In this document: positions 22,614-29,922 of the stretch, piece after piece
Layout of the letters: every line of letters starts with the position of its first letter
Position numbering within the stretch: position 1 is the first letter of the stretch
Made by a program: the position numbers and the translations under genes
Notes under the pieces: model-generated
Told to the model about the DNA's origin: nothing
Seen by the model: only the letters and a program-made list of their open reading frames with translations
The model's database searches: none
Source of the DNA: Candidatus Oleimmundimicrobium sp.
GTDB taxonomy: Bacteria; Actinomycetota; Aquicultoria; UBA3085; Oleimmundimicrobiaceae
Length of the DNA: 36,866 bases
Direction of reading: 5' to 3'
Assembly: GCF_030651595.1 (NCBI RefSeq)
Contig: NZ_JAUSCH010000031.1
Location: forward strand, 1-36,866

Positions 22614-23402
22614 ATGGAGGTGGCAAGAATTAAAACGAGAATAATCTATACAAAGTTTTGGCAGGATAACTATATATCAGACCTAAAAGCCAAAGAAAAA
22701 CTTGCCTTTATTTATTTCATCACAAACGAGAAAGTGAATATCTGCGGAATTTATGAGTTGCCGGATAAATATATTCGGCTCGGTTTAGATCTAACGGTGA
22801 AAGAATTAGATACCATAAAAGAAAAGTTATCCACAGATAATAAGTTTCTTTTTATTGATGGTTGGATAAAAATTGTAAACTTTGAATTTTACAATAAATT
22901 TATCGGCGAAAAGAACGAAATAGCCAAAGAAAAAGAATTAGCCCTTATACCTGCAAGGATTATAGAGTATCAATACCCTACCCCATACCCTACCGATAGA
23001 GTATCGTTAAATGGAGATACTCTTAATAACCATAAACCAATAACCAATAACCATAAATTAATAACCATAAACCCTAAATCAAAACCGTTAATTCCTTTTG
23101 CTGAAATTCAAAATCTTTGGAATGAAAAAACAGAACTTGCTAAAATTGTCGCCTTGAGTAAAACGAGAAAAGAAAAAATAAAATTGCGGTGGGAAGAACA
23201 CCCGGACTTATCCGAATGGGCAACTCTTTTTATTACCATAACCGATATTAAGTTTTTGCATGGAGAAAATGAGCGTAACTGGCGAGCTGATTTTGACTGG
23301 GTAATGAGCAATGATACCAATTGGCTGAAAATAATAGAAGGAAAATATACGAAGCAAGAGCAGAAAAAAATCATAATTGACATGACAGGAGATGCGGAAT
23401 GA
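22614..23402 (+). CDS. Replication initiator / replisome organiser (DnaD-like)
   Basis: The 262-residue protein has a winged-helix N-terminal domain (RIIYTKFWQDNYISDLKA, then CGIYELPDKYIRLGLDLTV, VNFEFYNKF) typical of phage replisome organisers. A low-complexity linker covers residues 120-157. The C-terminal domain is DnaD-like (IQNLWNEKTELAKIVALS, FLHGENERNWRADFDWVM, IIEGKYT). It binds the origin and loads the host helicase. The linker DNA carries iterons and lies near a DnaA box, as in lambda O. ATG 22614 has no good ribosome site; GTG 22620 or ATT 22629, with GGAGG eight bases upstream, are alternatives. The end overlaps the next gene (ATGA). Confidence 0.87.
   Translation: MEVARIKTRIIYTKFWQDNYISDLKAKEKLAFIYFITNEKVNICGIYELPDKYIRLGLDLTVKELDTIKEKLSTDNKFLFIDGWIKIVNFEFYNKFIGEKNEIAKEKELALIPARIIEYQYPTPYPTDRVSLNGDTLNNHKPITNNHKLITINPKSKPLIPFAEIQNLWNEKTELAKIVALSKTRKEKIKLRWEEHPDLSEWATLFITITDIKFLHGENERNWRADFDWVMSNDTNWLKIIEGKYTKQEQKKIIIDMTGDAE
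22828..22836 (+). promoter_or_regulatory. DnaA box
   Basis: TTATCCACA is a perfect match to the DnaA consensus and lies in the initiator gene about 140 bases upstream of the iterons. It supports host DnaA involvement and a bacterial host. Confidence 0.75.
22973..23071. repeat. Origin-like iteron cluster in the initiator gene
   Basis: ATACCCTACC occurs twice in tandem with a linking CC (22973-22994), and CCCTACCCCATACC also occurs at 17312. GAGTATC/GATACTC (22999-23005, 23016-23022) is a perfect inverted repeat with a 10-base spacer. Then AATAACCATAAA occurs at 23025, 23046 and 23060, with a half copy at 23039, all spaced in multiples of seven. This matches a lambda-like origin embedded in the linker of the initiator. 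Confidence 0.75.
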
Positions 23403-23716
23403 TATATTTATGCCCGAATTGTTTAGACGTGAGATTAGATGGAATGGAAACACCGATAACCGAAACTTTCCCTGATAAGGATATTCATTTAAGAGACAGG
23501 ACAATCCGCGCGAACTACTCAACTAATATGAAAAAGAGAAAACAATATGCTCAAGATGAGTCGTTTGATATAAATAACAAAACGTATAGAATTAAAAAAA
23601 TCACATACAATCTCTATTGTCGCAAATGTAACAGCGTATATTCAAAAAATATGGCAATCCCGGAAGACAAACAGGAAACAGGAAGAGAGATAACCGAGGG
23701 TCGAATACCTTTTTGA
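23399..23716 (+). CDS. Zinc-ribbon protein, 105 residues
   Basis: The ATG overlaps the initiator stop (ATGA), so translation is coupled. Cysteine pairs CPNC (5-8) and CRKC (74-77) form a probable zinc ribbon across an inserted helical or beta region rich in charged residues. The sequence INNKTYRIKKITYNLYCRKC fits a recurring phage zinc-ribbon type. It may act in replication or host RNA polymerase control. Function is inferred from motif only. Confidence 0.7.
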   Translation: MIYLCPNCLDVRLDGMETPITETFPDKDIHLRDRTIRANYSTNMKKRKQYAQDESFDINNKTYRIKKITYNLYCRKCNSVYSKNMAIPEDKQETGREITEGRIPF

Positions 23717-23726
23717 GGAGGTCTAA

Positions 23727-24077
23727 ATGAAAATAACAGACGCAACCAGGAAGAAGTTAAAGAAATTAAATAAAAGGATAGAGATTTTTGGACACCTTGA
23801 TTGTTTCCTACCACAACCAAATGATTGCGAGGGGTCCACTAAGGAAATTGCACAATGTTTTGTATGTGCAAGCTACCTCCCTAATCCCACCACAGATGAA
23901 TTGATTGAGGCGATAGATGAGAAGTGTGATGTTAAGTGGGGGATTGAAAGAGAAAAAAAGAACGGTAAGTGGTTAGTGTGGTTTGAAAGAGAAAAAACAG
24001 AAGCTTATTTTACTGAAGATGACCCTGACGATTGTCTTGCATCCGCCCTCATCTGGCTATATGAACAGGAGGAATAA
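23727..24077 (+). CDS. Hypothetical 116-residue phage protein
   Basis: ATG at 23727 follows TTGAGGAGGTCTAA, a strong ribosome site. The protein has a basic N-terminal helix, then PTTDELIEAIDEKCDVKWGI, and two beta strands (GKWLVWFEREKTEAYF) followed by CLASALIWLYEQEE. The DELIEAI and ASALIWL arrangement is common in phage proteins that I cannot name. Ends in TAATG with the next small gene. Confidence 0.7.
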   Translation: MKITDATRKKLKKLNKRIEIFGHLDCFLPQPNDCEGSTKEIAQCFVCASYLPNPTTDELIEAIDEKCDVKWGIEREKKNGKWLVWFEREKTEAYFTEDDPDDCLASALIWLYEQEE

Positions 24078-24241
24078 TGTATCTTTACGAGGGACTTCTT
24101 GACCTTGCTAATAGAATAAAAAAGGTAGTGAAAAATAATCCAGACCACAGAACAGAAATAAATATGGGGTTAGTTAGCCAACTTGACATGGAGAGGTTAG
24201 AGAACTGGGTAAATAGGATTGAAAAGGAGCTGAAGAAGTGA
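24077..24241 (+). CDS. Small 54-residue helical protein
   Basis: An ATG overlaps the preceding TAA and a GGAGG lies four bases earlier. The product (MYLYEGLLDLANRIKKVVKN at its start) is helical and basic, ending LENWVNRIEKELKK. Its end overlaps the start of the methyltransferase gene by four bases. The tight packing on both sides supports it as a real gene. No function known. Confidence 0.7.
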   Translation: MYLYEGLLDLANRIKKVVKNNPDHRTEINMGLVSQLDMERLENWVNRIEKELKK

Positions 24242-24828
24242 AAAAATATAAAATTTTGCTTTGCGATCCACCTTGGAGTTATAACAACTGGTCAGTAATT
24301 AAAGACAAGAAGTTAAACAAAAAGGTTGGTCGTATGGAATACCCCACAATGACCCTTGATGATATTTGTGCGTTGGGAGTAGACGAAATAACAGACAAGG
24401 ACTGTATTCTTTTTCTGTGGGCAACAATGCCCTGTCTTGACCAAGCAATGAAGGTTATTGATTCGTGGGGATTCAAATATAAGTGCTGTGCTTTTACTTG
24501 GGTAAAGACCACATCAAAAGGTATTTATTCTGGGTTAGGTAACTGGACACTTGGAAATGCCGAACTTTGTTTGTTGGCTACTCATAAGACATTTCCCAAA
24601 AGAAAAAAACCAGTTAAACAAATAGTTATGGCACAGAGAGGAAAGCACAGTTCCAAACCACCAGAAGTAAGACAAAGAATTGTAGAGATGATGGGAGATA
24701 TTCCTCGTATAGAGTTATTTGCAAGAAAGCCAGACGCTTTATTTGAAGATGAAACTTTCAATGGTTGGGATGTCTGGGGTAACGAAGTAGAAAGTGATAT
24801 TGAATTGGAGGTTTTAAATGAAAAATAA
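24238..24828 (+). CDS. MT-A70-type DNA N6-adenine methyltransferase
   Basis: The start is GTG with AAGGAG eight bases upstream. The DPPW catalytic tetrad is at residues 10-13 (LLCDPPWSYNNW), followed by CILFLWATMPCLDQAMKVI and a late HSSKPPEVRQRIVEMMGDIPRIELFARKP, the pattern of the MT-A70 family. It is a solitary phage methyltransferase of 196 residues with no restriction partner visible, and probably methylates adenine in DNA to protect phage DNA or alter gene timing. Site specificity is unknown. Confidence 0.92.
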   Translation: MKKYKILLCDPPWSYNNWSVIKDKKLNKKVGRMEYPTMTLDDICALGVDEITDKDCILFLWATMPCLDQAMKVIDSWGFKYKCCAFTWVKTTSKGIYSGLGNWTLGNAELCLLATHKTFPKRKKPVKQIVMAQRGKHSSKPPEVRQRIVEMMGDIPRIELFARKPDALFEDETFNGWDVWGNEVESDIELEVLNEK

Positions 24829-24916
24829 ACATCAGAACTTAACCGAATTGATTTTACTAATATCCACAATATTTGTTTTATGTGTGGCTGTGGCTAAGGG
24901 GGGTGAGTTGATATGA
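24818..24916 (+). CDS. Tiny 32-residue single-span membrane protein
   Basis: ATG at 24818 is preceded by GGAGG with a six-base spacer. It encodes a polar N-terminus, then LILLISTIFVLCVAVA, one likely transmembrane helix, and ends inside the next gene's ATG (ATGA). Its role is unknown; small early membrane peptides are common in phages. The ribosome site and couplings on both sides support it. Confidence 0.6.
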   Translation: MKNKHQNLTELILLISTIFVLCVAVAKGGELI

Positions 24917-25257
24917 GAAAAATTAAGTTTAGGGCATGGAATGAGCTAACAAAAATAATGATTGATTTGAAGAAGATAACACCACTGGCATTAAGTCTTG
25001 ATACCGATGGGCTGTTTATCCCTTTTTCAGATGGGCTCCCGCTTATGCAATACACGGGGCTAATCGATAAAAACGGCAAGGAGATTTATGAATCCGATTT
25101 ACTAAAAGACAATCAGGGCGATATTAGAGAAGTCATTTTTGAAGATGGTGGATTTTGGTGTAAATATCCCAATGGTCAAAAATATATGCCATCGGAAGAA
25201 TTTAGAGAAGTAATAGGAAATGTATATGAGAACAGCGAACTCTTAAAGGAGAAGTGA
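24913..25257 (+). CDS. YopX family protein
   Basis: The 114-residue protein begins MRKIKFRAWNE and has LMQYTGLIDKNGKEIYESD and a late EVIGNVYEN, the signature of the YopX family (Pfam YopX), found in many Gram-positive phages. Function is not known for the family; it is usually small and in the early region. The ATG has a GGGGTGAG site. Confidence 0.93.
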   Translation: MRKIKFRAWNELTKIMIDLKKITPLALSLDTDGLFIPFSDGLPLMQYTGLIDKNGKEIYESDLLKDNQGDIREVIFEDGGFWCKYPNGQKYMPSEEFREVIGNVYENSELLKEK

Positions 25258-25282
25258 TGAGGAAAAACAAGGGGGTGAGTTG

Positions 25283-25471
25283 ATGGATTGGATAAGTTGT
25301 GAAGAAAGATTACCAAAAGAAGGTGATGTGGTTTTAGTGTGGATTTTAAGATATGGCGGGTCAGAAGACTATAGATTATCTTCTCTGGATAATGATTGTT
25401 GGGAAATTGAGAACGAAGTTAGTTGTGAGATTACTCATTGGATGAAAATTGAACCACCAAAGGAGAAGTGA
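25283..25471 (+). CDS. DUF551 family protein
   Basis: A 62-residue product with the DUF551 pattern: MDWISCEERLPKEGDVVLVW at the start and ITHWMKIEPP at the end. The ATG at 25283 is chosen over the TTG at 25280 because of the GGGGGTGAG site. DUF551 proteins are common in phages and have no known function. The stop overlaps the next ATG (TGATG). Confidence 0.9.
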   Translation: MDWISCEERLPKEGDVVLVWILRYGGSEDYRLSSLDNDCWEIENEVSCEITHWMKIEPPKEK

Positions 25472-26085
25472 TGAATAAACTTATTTTAAAAGTGGTGCTT
25501 ATTTTATTTATTGCAGGTGTCCCCATTATGCTTCTGGTGTCAAAATACAATATTCCAAATGAACCAGTTACCGAGTTTACCAACTACAACCCCGTCCCGG
25601 AAGTCAGTCAAGAACGATTAGATGATTGGAGAAATTTAGCTTGGAAAAATGGGAAATTAGCTCAAGAGAGAGGTGAAAAAATTGAAACATTGGAGAGACA
25701 GATTGCCGAAACAAAGGCCAACAATGCTCGATTTCACACAAACAGCCACGTTCAAACTGCGAGAGCCAAAACAAAACAGATTAAAACGAATAAGCCAGGC
25801 GTGGAGCAATGGCGTCCGCTGGTTAAAAAGTATTTCCTGGCCCAGCACGTGGATGACGCTTTAATTGTGATGAGCGGAGAAAGTGGAGGCGATCCGAACG
25901 CAAAAAATCCAAACTCATCAGCAAGTGGATTATTCCAACACTTAGCGAGATATTGGCCGAATAGAAGTGCCTCAGCCGGTTGGGCGGGAGCAAGTATTTT
26001 TGACCCTGAAGCGAATATAGCGGTTGCGGCGTGGTTAAGTAAAGGTGGGGCGAATTGGAATCACTGGCAAATAAAACCAAGATAA
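25471..26085 (+). CDS. Membrane-anchored lytic transglycosylase (SLT-like)
   Basis: The 204-residue protein starts with a hydrophobic helix ([20 protein letters not shown]) that should anchor it in the membrane, a coiled linker, then a transglycosylase-like domain with catalytic-type [21 protein letters not shown]. The E in GESGG is the likely catalytic acid, and FQH follows, as in SLT family phage enzymes. It ends in [17 protein letters not shown], a typical end. A wall-degrading enzyme in the early operon, apart from the lysis cassette, is odd; it may be a peptidoglycan-remodelling or host-takeover protein. Confidence 0.85.
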
Positions 26086-26096
26086 AGGAGATTGTT

Positions 26097-26642
26097 ATGG
26101 GAAGACGCATGGTTGGTGATGGGCCAAATCCATCGGGTTTGTGTATGTGTGGATGCGGTGAGTTGGCCCCAATAGCAAAGCAATCTGAGTCAAGGGATGG
26201 TAATATTTCAGGAAAGCCAAAGCGGTTCATACGTTGCCACCACAGCAGAAAATATCCACATGGATATACAGTAGATACTAACGGATGTTGGGTGTGGAAC
26301 GGACTCTTAAACGATAGAGGATATGCCCTAAGCGGAATGGCTGGTAGGGCAAGCAGAAAATTCTACAAAGCCAGATACGGCTCTATCCCAGATGGATTGG
26401 AATTAGACCATTTGTGCCGAAATCGTGCGTGTGTAAATCCCGAACACCTGGAAGCGGTAACACACAGAGAGAACATGATGAGAGCAGGAAGAATAAAGCT
26501 CTCCCCCGAGACAGTAAGAGATGTACGGGTAAGACATGCTCGTGGTGAGAGTGCACGGTCAATAGGCAGATTATATTCTGTCGGCCACAATACTATCTTG
26601 CTCGCAGTTAATTATCATACATGGGTAGAAGTTAAACCATAA
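26097..26642 (+). CDS. HNH homing-type endonuclease
   Basis: The ATG at 26097 has AAAGGAG six bases upstream; the frame opens earlier at 26055. The 181-residue protein has an N-terminal Cys/His module (CMCGCGE at 16-22, H48), an HNH_3 domain with CWVWNG (64-69), LELDHLC with D104-H105, N114 and H117, and a C-terminal HTH-like DNA-binding tail ([19 protein letters not shown]). This is the usual organisation of free-standing or intron HNH homing endonucleases. The following 269 bases are non-coding and structured, so an intron or mobile element link is possible. The target is unknown. Confidence 0.9.
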
Positions 26643-26911
26643 AATATGATTCATCTATGAGAGGTCCAACCGTACGAAAATATCGGACAGTTTAAATTAG
26701 GCGGGGGGCTAAATGAAGGTGAGCTCACAGAGAAGTCTTAAAATCCTCTCACGTAACACAGGAGGGCAACCGTTAAGACTTTGGGTGTAATTAATAGGAT
26801 TGTGTGGGTAGAATGTTTTGAAGGGCTTAAATCAAGAGTTGTGCCAAAAGTTCTCGTTCTGTATCGGGGTTTTTTGGCACAAAGAGGAAAGAATAAATTA
26901 AGAGGAAAAAT
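26643..26911 (+). ncRNA. Structured non-coding stretch after the HNH gene
   Basis: No gene fits. GTCC/GGAC (26664-67, 26685-88), a GTGAGCTCAC palindrome (26719-26728), AAGTCTTAA/TTAAGACTT (26733-26741, 26773-26781) enclosing CCTC/GAGG, and TTGTGCCAAAA/TTTTGGCACAA (26839-26849, 26872-26882) form several strong stems. The last is an 11-bp perfect hairpin directly upstream of the next gene's ribosome site. It may be an HNH-linked intron remnant, a terminator complex or a small RNA. I see no group I core sequences. Confidence 0.5.
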
Positions 26912-27355
26912 ATGAAAAAGGGGAAAGGAATAACAGAAAATAGGGTAAATATGGGTGCATTTGATTTTGATATAATTATTATTGTTGGTGATTACAAAAC
27001 CACTTTAGCTTATGTTAGCTGGAAGTTTGAGGATAAAAAAACTAACCTAGCTGATTCTGATATGGGAGATATTCCACGAGGTAAATGTTTTTTTAGAAGA
27101 GGGTATGTTCCCGTAGTTTGGATTCCACGCAAGCCACAAAATTCAAGAGAATACGCTACTTATGCTCACGAATGTTTACACGCAGTGTTTCATTTATTTG
27201 AGTGGGCTAACTTGCCACTAACAAGAGATACAGAAGAAGTGATGACACACGCAATGGCACATTTAATAACTAACGGATTAAAATCAAATTCTTCCACCGT
27301 ATCCATAATCTTCTGCAATTCGTTAGTTAATAAATTAGGAGGGGGGATAAAATGA
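26912..27355 (+). CDS. Putative metallopeptidase-like protein (HExxH)
   Basis: The 147-residue product carries HECLH at 86-90, an HExxH zinc-binding motif, in TYAHECLHAVFHLFEW, followed by TEEVMTHAMAHLI with E108/E109 as possible third ligand. Phage proteins of this type are annotated as putative metallopeptidases. The start may be ATG 26912 or ATG 26951 (MGAFDFD). The last 30 residues are atypical and may be a divergent tail. Catalysis is inferred. Confidence 0.75.
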   Translation: MKKGKGITENRVNMGAFDFDIIIIVGDYKTTLAYVSWKFEDKKTNLADSDMGDIPRGKCFFRRGYVPVVWIPRKPQNSREYATYAHECLHAVFHLFEWANLPLTRDTEEVMTHAMAHLITNGLKSNSSTVSIIFCNSLVNKLGGGIK

Positions 27356-27720
27356 AGTATGAAATTGTAATCGAGGGGGCTACGCCACCCTCAAAAAATC
27401 AGACAAAAAGCTGGCATTGGGCAAAACGAGCCAAGGTTAAAAAAGAGTGGGAAGAATCAATCGGTTGGTTATTAAAAGCTAAAAAGGTTCCCAAGATGCA
27501 AAAATGTTATATGCAGGTTTTAATATCTTTCGCCGATAATAAAAAAAGGGATGAACATAATTTTTTACATGATGCCTTAGCGGATTCATTAGTCAAGGCA
27601 GGTATTATCCCTGATGATTGCGGTAAATATTTAATTATAGCGATGCCGGTTTTTGTTGATGATGATAAAAAATACACGAAGCTAATTTTAGAAGAATTAA
27701 AAGTAGGCGGGACCGATTAG
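27352..27720 (+). CDS. RusA-like Holliday junction resolvase
   Basis: The 122-residue protein has the RusA layout: a beta strand with GATPPSKNQ near the N-terminus, then KKRDEHNFLHDALADSLVKAGIIPDDC, which holds the acidic cluster D67, D74, D78 and D88/D89 of the RusA fold. Classical RusA has RDxDN; here it is RDEHN, so the second acid is replaced by His. It overlaps the metallopeptidase by four bases (ATGA). It should resolve junctions before packaging. Confidence 0.85.
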   Translation: MKYEIVIEGATPPSKNQTKSWHWAKRAKVKKEWEESIGWLLKAKKVPKMQKCYMQVLISFADNKKRDEHNFLHDALADSLVKAGIIPDDCGKYLIIAMPVFVDDDKKYTKLILEELKVGGTD

Positions 27721-27729
27721 GGAGGGCTG

Positions 27730-28125
27730 ATGAAAGAAAAACATTATTGTCAATGCGGATGCGGTCAAGAAGTGGGCGTGTGGGGTTTTACCAGCAGAAC
27801 TTATGGGTTTGTCAAAGGTCAACCAAAGAAATATATTGTTGGTCATAATTCTAAAAGAAGGAAAAAGTTAAAAGAAACAAATAAATACACTTTTCAAGAC
27901 GGTTTTAATTTTGCCGAAATGGTCAAAAGGCAAGCAAAGAAAGTAGGGGAGCTTATCCCTGTTGATATTTATTGGACTGAAAATGCCACCGCAGGCAAAC
28001 AAGTAAAGACAGTTCAGGGGAAGGTTGTTGAGATATATGAGAATTTTTATCTCGTTAATATGGGGAATTATAAAACTACCCAAAGCAAGGTTGATGTGGC
28101 TTTGATGGGTCGGTGGATGGCGTGA
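27730..28125 (+). CDS. Cys/His zinc-module protein, related to the HNH N-terminus
   Basis: Residues 6-45 (CQCGCGQ, then KGQPKKYIVGHNSKRR) share the C-x-C-G-C-G, G-x-P-K and H-x-S pattern with the HNH protein at 26097. The C-terminal half (PVDIYWTENATAGKQVKTV, then VVEIYENFYLVNMGNYKTT) is predicted beta-rich and lacks the HNH nuclease. It may be a DNA- or protein-binding adaptor; no family assigned. GGAGGG precedes the ATG. Confidence 0.72.
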   Translation: MKEKHYCQCGCGQEVGVWGFTSRTYGFVKGQPKKYIVGHNSKRRKKLKETNKYTFQDGFNFAEMVKRQAKKVGELIPVDIYWTENATAGKQVKTVQGKVVEIYENFYLVNMGNYKTTQSKVDVALMGRWMA

Positions 28126-28565
28126 TAGCAAACACCAAGCAAACAAAATCGAAACGGAAATATTGTATTTTTTGCGGACAGAGATTGTTTCAACCGACTT
28201 CCGTTACCTGCGGAAGCATAGAATGTAAAGATGGTCTGAAACTTTACAAAGCTCTTCAACGAAGTAAAACAATGAATTGTGAATTTGCGAAAGTGAATAA
28301 AGACGGGCGGGTTAGGTGCTCAAAGGGTTTGTTCCACGAGCACCAGCAGAAAAAAGGGTATCCGGTACAGGCGATTTGGCGTCATCCCGTTAAAGCGTGT
28401 GTCAAGTGTTCTGTTTACGCCAACGCGGGAGAGTTTACAAAAGAGGAATTAGAACGATTAAAAAAGATAGGGGGATTGGTAAAGACCAAAATCCCAGAAC
28501 ATTGGTGGGAAAAATATGAAACTACCCGAAAAGAAAATTATAAGAAACTGATGGAGGAGATCTAA
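28113..28565 (+). CDS. Zinc-finger protein, 150 residues
   Basis: The frame carries CIFCGQRL, CGSIECK, CEFAK, CSKGLF and CVKCSVY cysteine sets, enough for two zinc sites, and a helical C-terminus with EFTKEELERLKKIGG. The start may be GTG 28113 or GTG 28122, which overlaps the preceding TGA (GTGA). Function unknown; possibly a DNA- or RNA-binding early regulator. Confidence 0.65.
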   Translation: MDGVIANTKQTKSKRKYCIFCGQRLFQPTSVTCGSIECKDGLKLYKALQRSKTMNCEFAKVNKDGRVRCSKGLFHEHQQKKGYPVQAIWRHPVKACVKCSVYANAGEFTKEELERLKKIGGLVKTKIPEHWWEKYETTRKENYKKLMEEI

Positions 28566-28928
28566 GTGGCTGATTACCATCGTCTTAAAAGGGATATTCA
28601 AAAACTCGAAGAATTATCAACTCAAGTAGAGGATTTTTTCCATATTTCTTTCCCCGTGGCAAAAGAAGACGATACAAAAGGAATGCACTATTTCAGGGAG
28701 GCCGTTGGAATATCAAATTTAGCCGATTCTATTTCAGAAGAACTTGAAAAAGCGGTTGATTTTTTAGATTTAAAAATGCGGAGGATGCTTCTCAAAATTG
28801 CTTTATGGGACATGGAGGGCGAAGACTTACCTCTCCAAATTGAGGAAATACAAAAAAGGATTAAGCATTTTAATAAACAAATTAAGCATTTAAAAGAGAA
28901 AAAAGAGGGCCACCCCGCTAAGAGATGA
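28566..28928 (+). CDS. Coiled-coil protein at the end of the early operon
   Basis: A GTG start with GGAGGAGATCTAA upstream. The 120-residue product is helical throughout with heptad-like leucines, an LKMRRMLLKIALWD segment and a strongly basic tail rich in Lys and Ile. It ends 19 bases from the convergent lysis operon. No family recognised. Confidence 0.65.
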   Translation: MADYHRLKRDIQKLEELSTQVEDFFHISFPVAKEDDTKGMHYFREAVGISNLADSISEELEKAVDFLDLKMRRMLLKIALWDMEGEDLPLQIEEIQKRIKHFNKQIKHLKEKKEGHPAKR

Positions 28929-28947
28929 CCCCAAATAAAAAGAATAT

Positions 28948-29235
28948 TTATAATCCTAATGGGTCCGCCAACACATCGTGAGCTTTTTCCGACCCAACGA
29001 TTGCTAACCCGGAAATAAGTATAATTCTGTAAATGTCGGCAAGTGAAGAATAAGTAATAGCCCCGCAATAAATACCTACTCCCGTAACAATCAACCCAAC
29101 AATAAATGCCATATTTTTAGGATTTTGCTTCACAAAGAATTTTTTAACAAAATAGCATTTGCGCAAAAGCTCAACCACCAACCAAGTGTAAGCGATGATG
29201 TATCCTAATTCCTTAATAAAAACTTCAACAGTCAT
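28948..29235 (-). CDS. Holin-like membrane protein
   Basis: The start is ATG 29235, preceded by GAGGGGGTG eight bases upstream, giving 95 residues. Three hydrophobic segments (IIAYTWLVVELL, MAFIVGLIVTGVGIYCGAI, IILISGLAIVGSE) separated by short charged loops suit a small class I-like holin. It is the last gene of the late operon, near the amidase and the XhlA-like protein. Timed pore formation would release the amidase, which has no signal peptide. Confidence 0.7.
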   Translation of the reverse strand: MTVEVFIKELGYIIAYTWLVVELLRKCYFVKKFFVKQNPKNMAFIVGLIVTGVGIYCGAITYSSLADIYRIILISGLAIVGSEKAHDVLADPLGL

Positions 29236-29372
29236 CAGATATTCACCCCCTCTCAAAATCAATTCTACTCAAATATACAGCCAGCCCCTCTAAGTTCTCC
29301 TATTTACCTATGTTCAGCTATGGGTGAGAAAATAAACGTGGCTTAAAATGGCTCTCAGTAAGTCTCCCCAGC

Positions 29373-29456
29373 TCACTTGTTTCTTTTAATCGTAGCCTCG
29401 CAAAGCAAGGCGAAAATTACTGCTCAGATAAGAAAAAATATTCCTTTCCAATCCAT
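29373..29456 (-). pseudogene. Possible small membrane peptide interrupted by UGA
   Basis: An ATG at 29456 has a good GGAGG six bases upstream. It reads MDWKGIFFLI, then TGA, then AVIFALLCEATIKRNK and a final TGA. Without the first TGA it would be a 27-residue single-span peptide. Either a 10-residue peptide, a mutated small gene or a chance frame. The rest of 29263-29468 shows no other gene. Confidence 0.35.
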
Positions 29457-29468
29457 AATAGACCTCCA

Positions 29469-29666
29469 TTACTTTTTAATATTCCTGTGCACGGCGGCGA
29501 ACAAATTTCCTTCCTCATCAGTTACTTTCAAATTCTTTCCTGTCAGCATTGATACAACATTCAAACTTTTCTGAAATTGCTCGTAAGCCAGGGCAACCAT
29601 TTTTTCCCATATAACAGCTTGTAGGTTTTTATCACAGTCAGGAATTCCAAAGTGAGGACAGTTCAC
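29469..29666 (-). CDS. Hypothetical 65-residue lysis-region protein
   Basis: The likely start is GTG at 29666, just after the XhlA-like stop (TAAAGTG), giving a 65-residue protein with Cys/His residues near its start, a helical centre (WEKMVALAYEQFQKSLNVV) and a beta-rich tail. No membrane segment. Position in the lysis cassette is the only clue. Confidence 0.6.
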   Translation of the reverse strand: MNCPHFGIPDCDKNLQAVIWEKMVALAYEQFQKSLNVVSMLTGKNLKVTDEEGNLFAAVHRNIKK

Positions 29667-29667
29667 T

Positions 29668-29922
29668 TTACCGACCCAGCGTAATAATATATATAGCCAG
29701 CCCAGTTGTCATAGACAACAACGCCCCGATTATAATAGTAACCGCCCACGTTGGCTTCTTATCTGCTTCAAGTTTATATTCGAGGAGTTGATCTCTTAAT
29801 GAGTTAATTGCTTTCCAAATATTCTCGAGCGAACCGTTTACGCTTTTTGCTAAATCTTCATGGTCTTTTTCAATAGTATCAGCCCGTTGCTTTAGGACAG
29901 CTATCTTTGAGTCTGCGTCCAT
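29668..29922 (-). CDS. XhlA-like lysis accessory protein
   Basis: The 84-residue product is a coiled coil (residues 5-55, with HEDLAKSVNGSLENIWKAINSL) followed by one transmembrane helix near the C-terminus (WAVTIIIGALLSMTTGLAIYII). This is the layout of haemolysin XhlA and phage lysis accessory proteins, which sit in the membrane beside holin and amidase. Start ATG at 29922 overlaps the amidase stop (TGATG). Confidence 0.75.
   Translation of the reverse strand: MDADSKIAVLKQRADTIEKDHEDLAKSVNGSLENIWKAINSLRDQLLEYKLEADKKPTWAVTIIIGALLSMTTGLAIYIITLGR

Noticed and set aside
26643-26911. Group I intron or OMEGA/HEARO RNA next to HNH
   Set aside because: I found no group I core (P7/R and S sequences) and the HNH protein lacks the RuvC parts and bridge helix of IscB. 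Kept only as a structured stretch.
18917-28928. Lysogeny module (integrase, CI repressor, attachment site)
   Set aside because: No tyrosine or serine recombinase motif or repressor-type protein is seen; the HTH and ribbon-helix-helix proteins alone do not indicate lysogeny.
29373-29456. Alternative genetic code with UGA as Trp or Gly
   Set aside because: Many genes end in TGA at tight ATGA or TGATG overlaps, and conserved Trp and Gly positions use normal codons. The single UGA case is local.
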